Of a stretch of DNA of 64,000 nt, positions 8,642 through 17,167 are shown one piece after another. Source of the stretch: Fimbriimonas ginsengisoli Gsoil 348 (lineage in GTDB: Bacteria; Armatimonadota; Fimbriimonadia; Fimbriimonadales; Fimbriimonadaceae); NCBI RefSeq assembly GCF_000724625.1, contig NZ_CP007139.1:3968001-4032000 (forward strand). Reading direction: 5' to 3'. The translations under genes and the position numbers were made by a program. Below the pieces are notes generated by a model, which did no database searches, was not told the DNA's origin, and worked only from the letters and a program-made list of their open reading frames with translations. Positions within the stretch are counted from its first letter, which is position 1. Every line of letters starts with the position of its first letter.

Positions 8642-10537
8642 ATGCAAATGAAGGAAAAAAGTAGGTGGGCCAGCCTCGTTTCCGGTTTTCGCAATGCGGG
8701 GGAGGAAGCGCTGCCTCGTAGGGGGATTATTCTTTCGCTCGTTCTAATTGTCTTGCTCGGTTTCTCTCTATTTGTATTGGGGCTGGAAACACCGGCAACG
8801 TCGGCTCTCGAGAAAGAAGCGCTCAAGTCCCACTTGGATGTGCTGCGGGCTACGGAGGCGCAGGTACCGACGGAAAAGTTGGTGGCGGCGGCGCAAAAGA
8901 AGAGCGATGAAGTCAGGTCCAAACTCGATGCCGCTAAATCGACGGCCCTCGCGGCGAAGGACACGGCCGCGAAAACCGCGGCGGGACAGGAGGTTGCGAA
9001 GCTCAAGAAAGAATTTCAAGGGGCGACGGACAACCTGGAGCCTTTGCAAAGAACGTTGACCGAGCAGCGTCAGACGATGGAGAGGCTGACGGCCTTGGCC
9101 AACAAGAAGGGAAGGGAACTGAACGATGTGCGATACCCGCTCGACACTACGGGGCCGTTGTGGATGGCTCTCTTGGTCGGGCTTCTTGCGCTGCTAGAAG
9201 CGTGGGTGGTTTTGTGGCTGGCCGGGATGAAATCCGGGCACGACAAGAATTTTTTCCGCTCGTTCGCGATGGGGGAAGACGGTGAGGTCAGCACGTCAAA
9301 GTTCCAGGCGATGCTATGGATGTTGGCGGTCGTTTTCGCCTACTTCTCGTTGTTGGCGCTTCGGGTTCGATTCGAGATCTGGGGTTCTGGTGTGCCGGGA
9401 TTGCCAACGAGCTTGGCGACGGCGCTCGGACTAGGGACGGGAACGGCGGTGGTATCGAAATACATCGCGGTGGGAAAGTCGGCGGGGGGACGAAGTTGGA
9501 AGCGTCTGCATGGACATCGGCCGGCAGACACAAACAGGGGCGGCACGCCTTCGTCCCGCCACGGGACGTGGGTCGGCCTCGTGCGAGACGAGTTTGGACG
9601 GCTCGACGTGGCCAAGGTTTTTCTACTGTTCTGGACGGTTACCGCCCTCGGAGTCTTCTTAGCCACGGTGATAAGCCAACTCCATCGGATTGGCTTTGAG
9701 GCGGCAAGATTGGGTCAGATCGATCCTCTCAGCACGACTTTTCAAGAACAATTTAGAGGGTTCAAGGCCTCCTTTGGTCTTCCAGATATCGAGGGTGGAT
9801 TGACCGCCTTGGTTGGCTTGGGTCAGACGCTTTATCTCGGTTCAAAGCTCGGGTCGTCGGAAACGATTCGCATCGTCGGCGTTCATCCGGCGGTGGTTAG
9901 AGCGGGTGAAAAGGTTACGCTTACCACGTCGACCTTGCCTACCGGTATTTGCACATCGCTTAGCGGTGGTACGCACGATCAAGAGATCGTACAGGCGATC
10001 TTCGACGGCGTACCGGTCGAAATCAGCTGCCTTGACGCAGCCAACGGCAAGTTCTCATTCCTTGTGCCCGTGGATCCCAAACGGCAGGAGTACAGGAAAA
10101 AGGTCGACGTTTCCCTTCAGTTCGAGGGAGTAGCCTTACAGGCGGTGCCGATGGGGGTGGAAACATCTGTCCAGAAGGGGTTCCATCCGGGGCAGGTCAA
10201 TCTTGTGGGAATTTCGCCGTCGGCCGCGAAGGAAGGCGATGAGGTTTCGGTGAGAATTACCGCCATTCCGGATGCCTTCACCGAACTCATCCGGGGAAAC
10301 GAATCGGGATTTGTCGAAGTATTGGTGGGGGGCATTCCCTCGCCGGAGTGCAAGGTTGGCAAGGACACGGTCACATTCAAGGTGCCGTCGAAATTACAGA
10401 TTCCCCCACCGAATCCAGCGGCGGCTTTAATTGGAGCTGCACCTCCGGTGCCCGCCTACGACGTGGTTCTCCGGCTGTTTGGTGGTGACGCGGGCAACAA
10501 GCTGACGCTTGCGGTTGCCCCAGCAACACCCACCTGA
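8642..10537 (+). CDS. Multi-pass membrane protein with coiled coil and two IPT/TIG-like domains
   Basis: 631 residues. N-terminal membrane segment about 29-47, an Ala/Lys/Glu coiled coil about 55-155, then membrane segments near 174-194, 221-242, 255-276 and 325-345. The C-terminal third contains two Ig-like repeats that begin IVGVHPAVVRAGEKV and LVGISPSAAKEGDEV, typical of IPT/TIG folds. The frame is open from 8567, but a strong purine-rich Shine-Dalgarno (aaggaaggg) precedes ATG at 8642. Family and function are not known to me. It may anchor the module's other two proteins in the envelope, or form a channel. Two strong terminators follow, so the module is transcriptionally closed off from the packaging genes. 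Confidence 0.8.
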   Translation: MQMKEKSRWASLVSGFRNAGEEALPRRGIILSLVLIVLLGFSLFVLGLETPATSALEKEALKSHLDVLRATEAQVPTEKLVAAAQKKSDEVRSKLDAAKSTALAAKDTAAKTAAGQEVAKLKKEFQGATDNLEPLQRTLTEQRQTMERLTALANKKGRELNDVRYPLDTTGPLWMALLVGLLALLEAWVVLWLAGMKSGHDKNFFRSFAMGEDGEVSTSKFQAMLWMLAVVFAYFSLLALRVRFEIWGSGVPGLPTSLATALGLGTGTAVVSKYIAVGKSAGGRSWKRLHGHRPADTNRGGTPSSRHGTWVGLVRDEFGRLDVAKVFLLFWTVTALGVFLATVISQLHRIGFEAARLGQIDPLSTTFQEQFRGFKASFGLPDIEGGLTALVGLGQTLYLGSKLGSSETIRIVGVHPAVVRAGEKVTLTTSTLPTGICTSLSGGTHDQEIVQAIFDGVPVEISCLDAANGKFSFLVPVDPKRQEYRKKVDVSLQFEGVALQAVPMGVETSVQKGFHPGQVNLVGISPSAAKEGDEVSVRITAIPDAFTELIRGNESGFVEVLVGGIPSPECKVGKDTVTFKVPSKLQIPPPNPAAALIGAAPPVPAYDVVLRLFGGDAGNKLTLAVAPATPT

Positions 10538-10653
10538 GGTTCAAGGAGCGAATGAAACGAGCCTGTGCGTTATTTATTGCGGTCTGGAGAGCAAAAATAA
10601 CCTTCTCGTTTCGATTAGATTTAGGGCGGTGTATTATGAATTCGTTACCGGGG

Positions 10654-10701
10654 GATCATTGCGCCTGAAGGCGGTCAATGATCATCCGGTTTTTGGTTTT
10701 T
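10654..10701 (+). terminator. Rho-independent terminator of the accessory module
   Basis: Stem GATCATTG-CGCC (10654-10665) pairs with GGCG-CAATGATC (10670-10683, with a 2-nt bulge), loop TGAA, followed by GGTTTTTGGTTTTT. Confidence 0.8.
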
Positions 10702-10703
10702 AG

Positions 10704-10741
10704 AGGCTCGGTCCGCGATCGCGGGACCGGGCCTTTTTCGT
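10704..10741 (+). terminator. Second terminator of the accessory module
   Basis: GC-rich hairpin (CGGTCC-GCG / CGCGGGACCG) followed by GGCCTTTTTCGTTTT. It lies directly after the first, giving a tandem pair. The remaining non-coding bases 10538-10653 and 10742-10926 show no gene and should contain the promoter of the packaging operon. Confidence 0.75.
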
Positions 10742-10926
10742 TTTGACAGGTAACGGGTTCCTTTCTCCCCGCAATGGGCCGTGAGAGGAACGAGAGCGTC
10801 GGGATCGAGCGGCCCGACGGGCGGGAATCAGTAGTCAGGCGTCGAGTACGCGGAACTGCATCTGGGTCGGCCAAAGCTGCCTTCCACCCGCCTGCCGGCG
10901 CCGCTCTCTCGACGGGAGGTTAGTAA

Positions 10927-11205
10927 ATGGCGTCTCCGGTATCGGTTTCGGATCTTCTCTCTTACTTTGCCGCGTTTTCGGCAGGGGTGGCGGCAGTGTT
11001 CGCGTTTGTGGACAAGCGGGATCGGGCGCTGAAGCTTTCGATCGAGACGGAGATGAAGCCGCAGATTTTGGAATTGAAGAAGCGGATCGAGGCGCTCGAG
11101 GGGCGTCAGGTCCAGGTGCGGAGCATCGCGGTTGAAGGGGTTATGCGGACGGCGGACGAAAGCGCGAAGGCGCGGTTCGTGCGGATCGTGGAGGTATTGG
11201 ATTGA
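10927..11205 (+). CDS. Small membrane protein with coiled coil (holin-like position)
   Basis: 92 residues: one hydrophobic segment (about 8-27, LLSYFAAFSAGVAAVFAFV), then a charged amphipathic helix (ELKKRIEALEG). A Shine-Dalgarno (gggagg) precedes ATG. Small proteins of this shape next to terminase genes are sometimes holins or holin-like, but no lysis enzyme is seen nearby, so that role is a guess. Confidence 0.65.
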   Translation: MASPVSVSDLLSYFAAFSAGVAAVFAFVDKRDRALKLSIETEMKPQILELKKRIEALEGRQVQVRSIAVEGVMRTADESAKARFVRIVEVLD

Positions 11206-11220
11206 GGTTCTTTGCGATTG

Positions 11221-11270
11221 GCGGACGGGACGTCCGCGGTCCGAGATGCGGGCGGCACGCCCGCGCTCCA
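11221..11270. repeat. Paired-hairpin dispersed repeat, copy 1 of family R
   Basis: Two adjacent perfect 7-bp hairpins, GCGGACG/CGTCCGC (11221-11237) and GCGGGCG/CGCCCGC (11248-11264). Nearly identical to 13131-13180, and related to 46081-46133 outside the phage island. Confidence 0.7.
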
Positions 11271-11281
11271 GGGGGAATCGG

Positions 11282-11803
11282 ATGTCGGACGAGACTAGAA
11301 AGCGGCGGATGATGGAATTCTTGGAGGCTTTTGCCGAGGGCGGCAATGTGGCGCAGGCTTGCCGGGTCGCGGGAATTCATCGCAGTACCTATTCCTATTG
11401 GTTGAAGAACGACCTCGGAGGCTTTCAGGCACGGTTCGAGGAGGCGCGACTTTCGGCGGTGGACGTGTTAGAGGCCGAGGCGCGGCGGCGGGCGGTGGAG
11501 GGGGTTCCCCGGCTGAAGTTCGATACGAAGACGGGTCAGCCTTATGTAGATCCGCGGACGAGCGCGCCCTACGAACACCGGGAATATTCGGACGCGCTAC
11601 TTGTGCGGCTGCTCGTTGCCCACAACCCCGAGAGATTCTCCGAGCGAATGAGGGTCGATGTCAAACAACTTGACGATGAAACCATCCTCCGACTTCTTAA
11701 ACGAACTGCTGTCGGCGGAAGCGGAGCGGAGGGGACTGCTGAGGCGGGAGAGCCGTCCGAAGTGGCGGACGATTGCACGACCGGAGCAACTTCGGCCGAT
11801 TGA
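11282..11803 (+). CDS. Terminase small subunit-like DNA-binding protein
   Basis: 173 residues. An N-terminal HTH (GGNVAQACRVAGIHRSTYSYW, about 19-39) is the pattern of small terminase subunits, which recognise phage DNA and load the large subunit. The C-terminal region is variable and acidic. Although the frame is open from 11132, I start at ATG 11282 because the upstream part covers a hairpin repeat. Its last ~146 bp overlap the terminase large subunit in another frame. Function is inferred from the HTH type and position. Confidence 0.8.
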   Translation: MSDETRKRRMMEFLEAFAEGGNVAQACRVAGIHRSTYSYWLKNDLGGFQARFEEARLSAVDVLEAEARRRAVEGVPRLKFDTKTGQPYVDPRTSAPYEHREYSDALLVRLLVAHNPERFSERMRVDVKQLDDETILRLLKRTAVGGSGAEGTAEAGEPSEVADDCTTGATSAD

Positions 11804-13028
11804 CTGCGTTCATTGGCTATATCTCGCCGGGCGGGGCGCGGGGAAAACTCGGAGCGCGGCGGAGCGGTTAAGAGAGCGAATCGAGAGCGGAGCGGCGCGA
11901 TACATCGCGCTTATCGGGCCGACGTTTGCCGACGTCCGCGACATCATGGTCGAAGGGGAGTCGGGACTGCAGGCGGTGGCCGGCGACCTGTTCGAGACTT
12001 ACAACCGTTCGATGGGCGAAATCCGCTTTAAGGGCGGGTGCCGGGCGCGGTTCTTCTCGGGCGAAGATTACGACGCGCTCCGCGGATGGCAATCGACCGA
12101 TGTTTGGGGCGACGAGCTTTGCGCTTGGCGCTATCCCCAGCAAACGTTCGACATGGCGATGTTCGGGTTGCGACTGGGCGATCCGGAAGCGATCTGGACG
12201 ACGACCCCGCGAAATCTTAAAGTCTTGAAGGACTTGATCGCAGCGCCTAATACCAAGGTGACCCGGTCGAGCACATTTGCGAACCGAGAAAACCTGGCGC
12301 CGGCGTTTTTCGCCTCGATCGTGCGGAAGTACGAGGGGACGAGACTGGGGCGGCAGGAGCTGGAAGGGGCGGTGCTTGAAGATGTGGAAGGGGCGCTTTG
12401 GGAGGCGGCCTGGTTCGAGCGAGAGGGGTTCCGGCAGCCGTCGGCGTTTGTCCGTGAGAAGGGCACGGTCGTGTTTCGGCCACCGGCGCCGATAGTGAAG
12501 ATCGTGGTGGCGCTCGACCCGAGCGTCAGCGATCCGGAGAAGCGAAGAGACCCGAACAAGGAGCCGGACGCATGCGGGATTTGCGTAGCAGGGACCGATG
12601 AGAGCGGAAACGGGTACGTGCTGGGAGATTTTTCGAAGGTGCTTTCGCCGGCAAAGTGGGCGCGGTTGTGCGTGAAGCTTTTCGATATGACGAAGGCGAA
12701 CTGCGTGATCGCCGAGGCGAACCAGGGGGGCGAGCTGATCCGGGAAGTGATCCGGGGGATCGCGTCGAATGTGCCGATCACGCTCGTCCATGCGGCGAAT
12801 GCGAAACGTCCTCGGGCGGAGCCGGTTGCGACTTTGTACGAACAAGGGCGGGTGCATCACTGCGGCCCGATGAACGCGCTCGAGGAGCAGCAGACGAGCT
12901 GGGATGCTAGCGATTCGAACTCGAAATCGCCGAACAACGTGGACGCGTTGGTTTGGGCGTTCCACGGTTTGGGGCTTTGCGTCGCGACCGGGACACGGAT
13001 CTCACAGCGAGTCCGAGCCAAAGGGTAG
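11658..13028 (+). CDS. Phage terminase large subunit
   Basis: DNA-packaging motor (ATPase plus nuclease), 456 residues. Walker A is LAGRGAGKTRSA near residues 55-66. The ATPase domain continues through WGDELCAW, a Walker B-like element, and ATP-coupling TTTPRN. The C-terminal nuclease domain shows acidic positions in VVALDPSVSD, VIAEANQGGE and NNVDALVWA, matching an RNase H-like fold. It starts inside the small-subunit gene, preceded by a gagg motif; ATG at 11676 is an alternative. Length and motifs are normal for a functional enzyme. Confidence 0.95.
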   Translation: MSNNLTMKPSSDFLNELLSAEAERRGLLRRESRPKWRTIARPEQLRPIDCVHWLYLAGRGAGKTRSAAERLRERIESGAARYIALIGPTFADVRDIMVEGESGLQAVAGDLFETYNRSMGEIRFKGGCRARFFSGEDYDALRGWQSTDVWGDELCAWRYPQQTFDMAMFGLRLGDPEAIWTTTPRNLKVLKDLIAAPNTKVTRSSTFANRENLAPAFFASIVRKYEGTRLGRQELEGAVLEDVEGALWEAAWFEREGFRQPSAFVREKGTVVFRPPAPIVKIVVALDPSVSDPEKRRDPNKEPDACGICVAGTDESGNGYVLGDFSKVLSPAKWARLCVKLFDMTKANCVIAEANQGGELIREVIRGIASNVPITLVHAANAKRPRAEPVATLYEQGRVHHCGPMNALEEQQTSWDASDSNSKSPNNVDALVWAFHGLGLCVATGTRISQRVRAKG

Positions 13029-13130
13029 GGAGGGACACGAGGGAATACGTTTCCTCATTGGCCCGCAATCCGCGCGCGTTGTCGCGCGATGCGGGAATGT
13101 CCCTCCGTGCCGGCTGTCTTTGGGAGTTTG

Positions 13131-13180
13131 GCGGACGGGACGTCCGCGGTCCGGGGTGCGGGCGGGACGACCGCGCTCCT
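13131..13180. repeat. Paired-hairpin dispersed repeat, copy 2 of family R
   Basis: Nearly identical to 11221-11270; the second hairpin is degraded (GCGGGCGGGACGACCGC). It separates the terminase from the GroES-like gene. The sequence 13029-13130 holds nothing else recognisable. Confidence 0.7.
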
Positions 13181-13190
13181 TTGGAGAGAA

Positions 13191-13589
13191 ATGCCACATC
13201 AAGAGAATTCGATTTTTGCTCGGCGGGCGCAGGGGTATCGGGAGGAGGCGGGGGTGGTGGAGCGGTTGGCGAAGGCCGTCGTGGCATTGCCGGGGAGGGT
13301 GGCGGTGTTGATGGATGAGGTGGCGGAGACGTTTTGTGGGACCGGGATCCTGACGCCAGGTGGGAAGTTCGAAGGGAAGTTTCGGGACGATTGCGGGACG
13401 GTGGTAGCGAGTGGAGTTCGCGGCCTATGCCCCGGCGAGCGGGTGTTGGTGAAGCCGTACGACGGGTTGTGGATGGAAGACACCGACGCGGCCTGGGTGC
13501 CGAAGGGGCGGCAGGTCCGGTTTTACGGGGTGGCCTCGGAGTGGTGGGAATCGGTGGTGGCGAAGGTGACGCCGGAGCGTGCGGAATGA
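13191..13589 (+). CDS. GroES-like (Cpn10-fold) protein encoded with the head genes
   Basis: 132 residues. The middle follows the co-chaperonin pattern: VAVLMDEVAE (strand 1), GILTP (start of a mobile-loop-like element), GTVVASGVRGL (the conserved G-V-V/L-A-x-G), then GERVLVKPYDGLWMED. Phage co-chaperonins such as T4 gp31 work with host GroEL to fold the capsid protein, and position next to head genes fits. It is longer than canonical GroES (~97 aa) at both ends, so a capsid-related protein using the same fold is possible. ATG at 13191 has a ggagag Shine-Dalgarno; the last codon overlaps the portal start (ATGA). Confidence 0.65.
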   Translation: MPHQENSIFARRAQGYREEAGVVERLAKAVVALPGRVAVLMDEVAETFCGTGILTPGGKFEGKFRDDCGTVVASGVRGLCPGERVLVKPYDGLWMEDTDAAWVPKGRQVRFYGVASEWWESVVAKVTPERAE

Positions 13590-15397
13590 TTGATTTACTT
13601 GTATTGAGCGACGGGCAGAAGAAGAAGCTGGCGGAGCGGATCTGTAAGGAGATTGAGGCGTCGGAGCAGGCCAAGGGGTCGTTGCCGCAGCGGTGGGAGC
13701 GGAACGAGAAGATTTATGGGGTCGATCCGGACGTTAGCTCGCTTCATGTGGCGGAAGGGATGCAGCCGTATGCGATTCCGCTGTACCGGCAGAAAGCGGA
13801 CCGGGTGATCGGGACGATTTACAGCAGCATCACGGGGCTGTATCCGTTCGTCCAGGCGCTGGACGAGGATGCGGATGGGAACAACGACGAGGTGGTGGAG
13901 CGGGCGTTGCAGGCGATGGCGGACGACGCGCAGTTTAACTCGCGGTTTAAGAAGATCCTGAAGCTTGCCGTCAACACGAACATCGGGACGCTTCGGGTGT
14001 CGCCGGACTTTCCGAAGCATGGAGTCCGGATGGAGTGGATTCATCCCGGCAACATGATGTGCTACCCGGCGGAGAACGGGTGCTATGAAGAGGCGAAGAC
14101 GATCGGGCACCGGTTCTACAAGATGCGGTATCGGATCGAGGCGGAGCAAAACAGCGGGCACTACTACAAGGGCGAGATCTTCGGAGGAGACGATCCGAAC
14201 GAGCATTACTCGGGACGGTCCAGGACCCAGTCGAAGACGGAGACGACCTCGCCGGTTGTGAATGCGGACGACCAGGTGGAGCTTTGGGAAGTGGTTCACG
14301 AGAGCGACGTGGAAGAGGCCGGCGTGTACAAGCGCTACCTGTGCGTGGTGGCGAAGAACCAGACGAAGCTGCTGAGCTGTCAGCCGTTTCCCTATAGCGA
14401 GCCGTGGTACTTCGCGGGGAGATTGGAGGAGCCGGACGGGAACGTTTGGCCGGCCGACTCGCTGGCGCAGACGATGCAGGGACTTCAGCTCGCTTACAAC
14501 GACATCCATACCACGCTGATCCACGGATCGTATATGGCGGCGTTTCCGATGGTGGTCATCAGCGGGGGAACGCTCCCTACGAAGGTGAAGAAGTACGGAC
14601 CGGCGACGCTGATCGAGTCCTCGACCGAGCTCAAGGTTCAGGCGCTGACGACGGGATTCAATCCGGGGGCGCTGCCGATGGAGGGGGCGAAGCTGGAGCA
14701 GGTGGCGGACGGGCTCACGGGGATTTCGCGCTTGGGAACGAGCGAGAACATGCCGAGTGGGACGACGGCGACGGCGGCGGCCGGATTCTTGCAGGCTCAG
14801 AATGAGGCGAAGGACCAGTACACGGAGGCGATGAGCCCGTTCGTGCAGCGGGTTTGGGGATTCCTTTACGAAGTTCTCACCCTGCACTTCGAAGAGGTGG
14901 CGGCGGCGCTGGGCTCGAAGTGGCCTCGGGAGCTGACGTGGGAGATGATCCGCGGGAAGTCGTACCGGTTCGAGGTGACGGGGAAGTCCGGATCGTCGAG
15001 CCCGCAGACGCTCTTGAACAAGCTTCAGATGTTGCTGCAGCTTTCGGCGGACCCGCAGAGCGGGTTGGACCGGCGGGAGATCACAGAGAAGATCGTTCAG
15101 GCGCTGGACCTTCCGTTCAGCGCGCAAGGGTTGAAATCGAAGCCGCCAGCGATCGACCCTCAGGAGATTTTGCAACTGCTACAGGCGGTGGCGGGCGGGC
15201 AGGTGCCGGTTCCGCAGGCGGCCCAGGTTCTACTTACGGATATTCAAAATGCCACGCAAACCAACGGCGGATCAGGTTCGGGCGCTATGGCGCTCTCCCC
15301 AATGGCGGGAGGCGGTGTTGCCGGCCCTGGAGGGGCTCCGGGCCCGGTGCCTGGACCAATTGGCGGCAACGCGCCCCAGCCCCGACAAGGATTTTAA
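13586..15397 (+). CDS. Portal protein
   Basis: 603 residues, typical of podovirus-type portals. Evidence is size, position right after the terminase, and a predominantly helical sequence with a portal-like middle (EPWYFAGRLEE, TMQGLQLAYND, ADGLTGISRLGTSENMPSG) and a Pro/Gly/Ala-rich C-terminal tail. The dodecameric portal is the vertex channel for DNA packaging and exit. ATG at 13586 overlaps the previous stop; the open frame extends further upstream but only through another gene. The 3' end overlaps a small gene by 149 bp. Confidence 0.88.
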   Translation: MIDLLVLSDGQKKKLAERICKEIEASEQAKGSLPQRWERNEKIYGVDPDVSSLHVAEGMQPYAIPLYRQKADRVIGTIYSSITGLYPFVQALDEDADGNNDEVVERALQAMADDAQFNSRFKKILKLAVNTNIGTLRVSPDFPKHGVRMEWIHPGNMMCYPAENGCYEEAKTIGHRFYKMRYRIEAEQNSGHYYKGEIFGGDDPNEHYSGRSRTQSKTETTSPVVNADDQVELWEVVHESDVEEAGVYKRYLCVVAKNQTKLLSCQPFPYSEPWYFAGRLEEPDGNVWPADSLAQTMQGLQLAYNDIHTTLIHGSYMAAFPMVVISGGTLPTKVKKYGPATLIESSTELKVQALTTGFNPGALPMEGAKLEQVADGLTGISRLGTSENMPSGTTATAAAGFLQAQNEAKDQYTEAMSPFVQRVWGFLYEVLTLHFEEVAAALGSKWPRELTWEMIRGKSYRFEVTGKSGSSSPQTLLNKLQMLLQLSADPQSGLDRREITEKIVQALDLPFSAQGLKSKPPAIDPQEILQLLQAVAGGQVPVPQAAQVLLTDIQNATQTNGGSGSGAMALSPMAGGGVAGPGGAPGPVPGPIGGNAPQPRQGF

Positions 15398-15500
15398 CCA
15401 CTCGGTCGCCCTGCTACAGGGGCAGATTCTGCAGCTCGACACGTTGTTGAGCGCGGAGTTCCGGCAGGTCGTGATCGACCAACTGAAGGATAACCCATGA
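15249..15500 (+). CDS. Small unknown phage protein overlapping the portal gene
   Basis: 83 residues, MPRKPTADQV start, helical (SVALLQGQILQLDTLLSAEF). It lies in a different frame over the portal's last 149 bp and then overlaps the next ATG (ATGA). The overlap chain and helical composition support a real gene. Short helical proteins are frequent between portal and scaffold genes. Function unknown. Confidence 0.65.
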   Translation: MPRKPTADQVRALWRSPQWREAVLPALEGLRARCLDQLAATRPSPDKDFNHSVALLQGQILQLDTLLSAEFRQVVIDQLKDNP

Positions 15501-16192
15501 CACTAAACGAACGATTGAGGTTGGTCGGCTACCATGCCACCGACGACGGAGCAGCCGGAGGTTTTGAAGACCCCGGCTTTTTTGATGTCGACGAAGACGG
15601 TTTCCATGACGGCTTCCACGATCCGGCGCCGATGGAGGCGGCGGATGGCCCGCCGGATTGGTTCGACGAGTTTGCCACCGACGTGGCATCGAAGCTCAGC
15701 GAACTGGAGCATCGCTACCAGCAACCGGTCGCTCAGGAAGCCTCTTATTGGCGGGACGATCCTACCTATCTGGATATCGACCAGCGGATCGCCCAGCGAA
15801 GCGACGCGGTGGCGCGGGCGATGAGCGAGACGATGCGCCCGATGCTGGAAGCGCAGATCGTGCAGCAGGTCGCGGGCGATCTTCCGGCGGAGGCGCAGGA
15901 ATACGTCCGCGCGGAGCTTCAAGGGATCAACCCGATGGAGATGGCGGCGATCGCCAAGAACCCGCAGGTGGCCCGGATGCTGAAGTTCGCGGCCAAGGGT
16001 TACGCCGGGGAGAGGCAATCGCCACGGACCGCGGCGCCGAGGAGCGAGGGGGTCCATAACCCTAGCTCCAATCTGGATGCGGCGGCGGAGCGCGAGATCG
16101 CGAGCTACCTGCGGGCATTCGGTCCGCGGGGAGCGACACGGGAAATGGCGGTCGCCGCCTACAACCGGGCGATGGAACAGGGTGGTCGCTAA
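15497..16192 (+). CDS. Putative scaffolding protein
   Basis: 231 residues with an acidic, Gly/Asp/Phe-rich N-terminus (GFFDVDEDGFHDGFHD) and a strongly helical Ala/Glu/Arg-rich rest, ending in a basic-helical tail. Composition and place between portal and major capsid genes match internal scaffolds, which shape the procapsid and then leave. No protease domain is seen. Assignment rests on position and composition. Confidence 0.6.
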   Translation: MTLNERLRLVGYHATDDGAAGGFEDPGFFDVDEDGFHDGFHDPAPMEAADGPPDWFDEFATDVASKLSELEHRYQQPVAQEASYWRDDPTYLDIDQRIAQRSDAVARAMSETMRPMLEAQIVQQVAGDLPAEAQEYVRAELQGINPMEMAAIAKNPQVARMLKFAAKGYAGERQSPRTAAPRSEGVHNPSSNLDAAAEREIASYLRAFGPRGATREMAVAAYNRAMEQGGR

Positions 16193-16542
16193 TGGCTTAC
16201 GAGCAGAAAAGGAAACCGGCGGCGAGCCGGAAAGCCGAGGGGATCCGGACCGTGTTCATCGAGAAGCACGGCGAGAAGGGGCACCTCGATAACCAGCTTT
16301 TGACCCTTCGAAAGATGGGATACGAATTGGCGGAGGGAGAGCTGGGCTGGGAGGCGAAGATTTCCCAGGCGGCTTATCAGAAGATCGAGGACGAGGCGCA
16401 TACGCGGGCTCGGGCGCAGGTCGACGGGACGCGGGCGATTAGCCGAGACGAGCACGACGACGGGATGTACCAGTCGACCGTGGAGTCGCTATCGCCGGTC
16501 AGCGCGGAGGATTTGCTGGAGACGTTGGGGGTGGACGAGTAG
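16192..16542 (+). CDS. Unknown 116-aa phage head-region protein
   Basis: Charged, soluble, helical protein (QLLTLRKMGYELAEGELGW). Its ATG overlaps the preceding stop by one base. Lies between scaffold and decoration candidates. Not recognised; possibly a head accessory protein. A small hairpin (TGGCGCA/TGCGCCA) lies in the following gap. Confidence 0.65.
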   Translation: MAYEQKRKPAASRKAEGIRTVFIEKHGEKGHLDNQLLTLRKMGYELAEGELGWEAKISQAAYQKIEDEAHTRARAQVDGTRAISRDEHDDGMYQSTVESLSPVSAEDLLETLGVDE

Positions 16543-16602
16543 GCGCCGATTTCGGAAGTTTGGCGCAGTTGCGCCAGTTGACAAGGAAAGGAGAACAGAA
16601 AT

Positions 16603-17166
16603 ATGCCAGGTGCACCTGGAGCATTAGATAAGGTCATTCGGCTTCGGCCCTCTCAGGGGAGTGGGGGAGCTTTTAATCAGAAAGAGGAGCAGGTCGCGAA
16701 CTCGCAGACGATTCGATATGGCGACATCGTGTCGCTATCGAGCGGCAAGGTTCAGCAATCGATCGCGTTACCGGGCTCGAACAACACGGCGTCGTCGGCA
16801 AGTGGCGGAACGCTGCCTATTTACGGCATCGCGCTGGCCGACATCGCGACCAATTCAGCGGGAACGGAGGCGTCGACCGGGCGCAATACGATTCCGGTCG
16901 CCGTCTTCGACAGCAACTTGGAGCTGCTGGTGCGGATCTACAACGCGACTCCGTCGAGCTCGACCCAAGCGGCGCTCTCGCTGGGGACTACCTATCAGTT
17001 CGTCCGCTACCGAGGAGCGGATGCCAACACGTGGTGGTACATGGTCTCGACCACCAGTACGGGCGAGTTCAAGTTCGTGGAGGCTTCGGCCGAGTCGCAG
17101 ACCAGCGACAACTACGGGATGGTCTGGCTTCGGACGATTTTGAGCGACACAGTGAGGCAGGGCTAA
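16603..17166 (+). CDS. Putative capsid decoration/head protein
   Basis: 187 residues, beta-rich with Gly/Ser/Thr stretches (YGDIVSLSSGKVQQS, GGTLPIYGIALADIA) and preceded by a strong Shine-Dalgarno (aaggaaaggag). Directly upstream of the major capsid protein, where beta-rich decoration or cement proteins are usually encoded. The pattern of a short beta domain that presents G-x-x-P-I-Y-G-I-A-L is often seen in such proteins. High expression is suggested by the strong ribosome site. Confidence 0.6.
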   Translation: MPGAPGALDKVIRLRPSQGSGGAFNQKEEQVANSQTIRYGDIVSLSSGKVQQSIALPGSNNTASSASGGTLPIYGIALADIATNSAGTEASTGRNTIPVAVFDSNLELLVRIYNATPSSSTQAALSLGTTYQFVRYRGADANTWWYMVSTTSTGEFKFVEASAESQTSDNYGMVWLRTILSDTVRQG

Positions 17167-17167
17167 T

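Noticed and set aside
10509-10703. A 64-codon open frame after the IPT-domain gene
   Set aside because: It covers the first terminator hairpin entirely and starts inside the previous gene.
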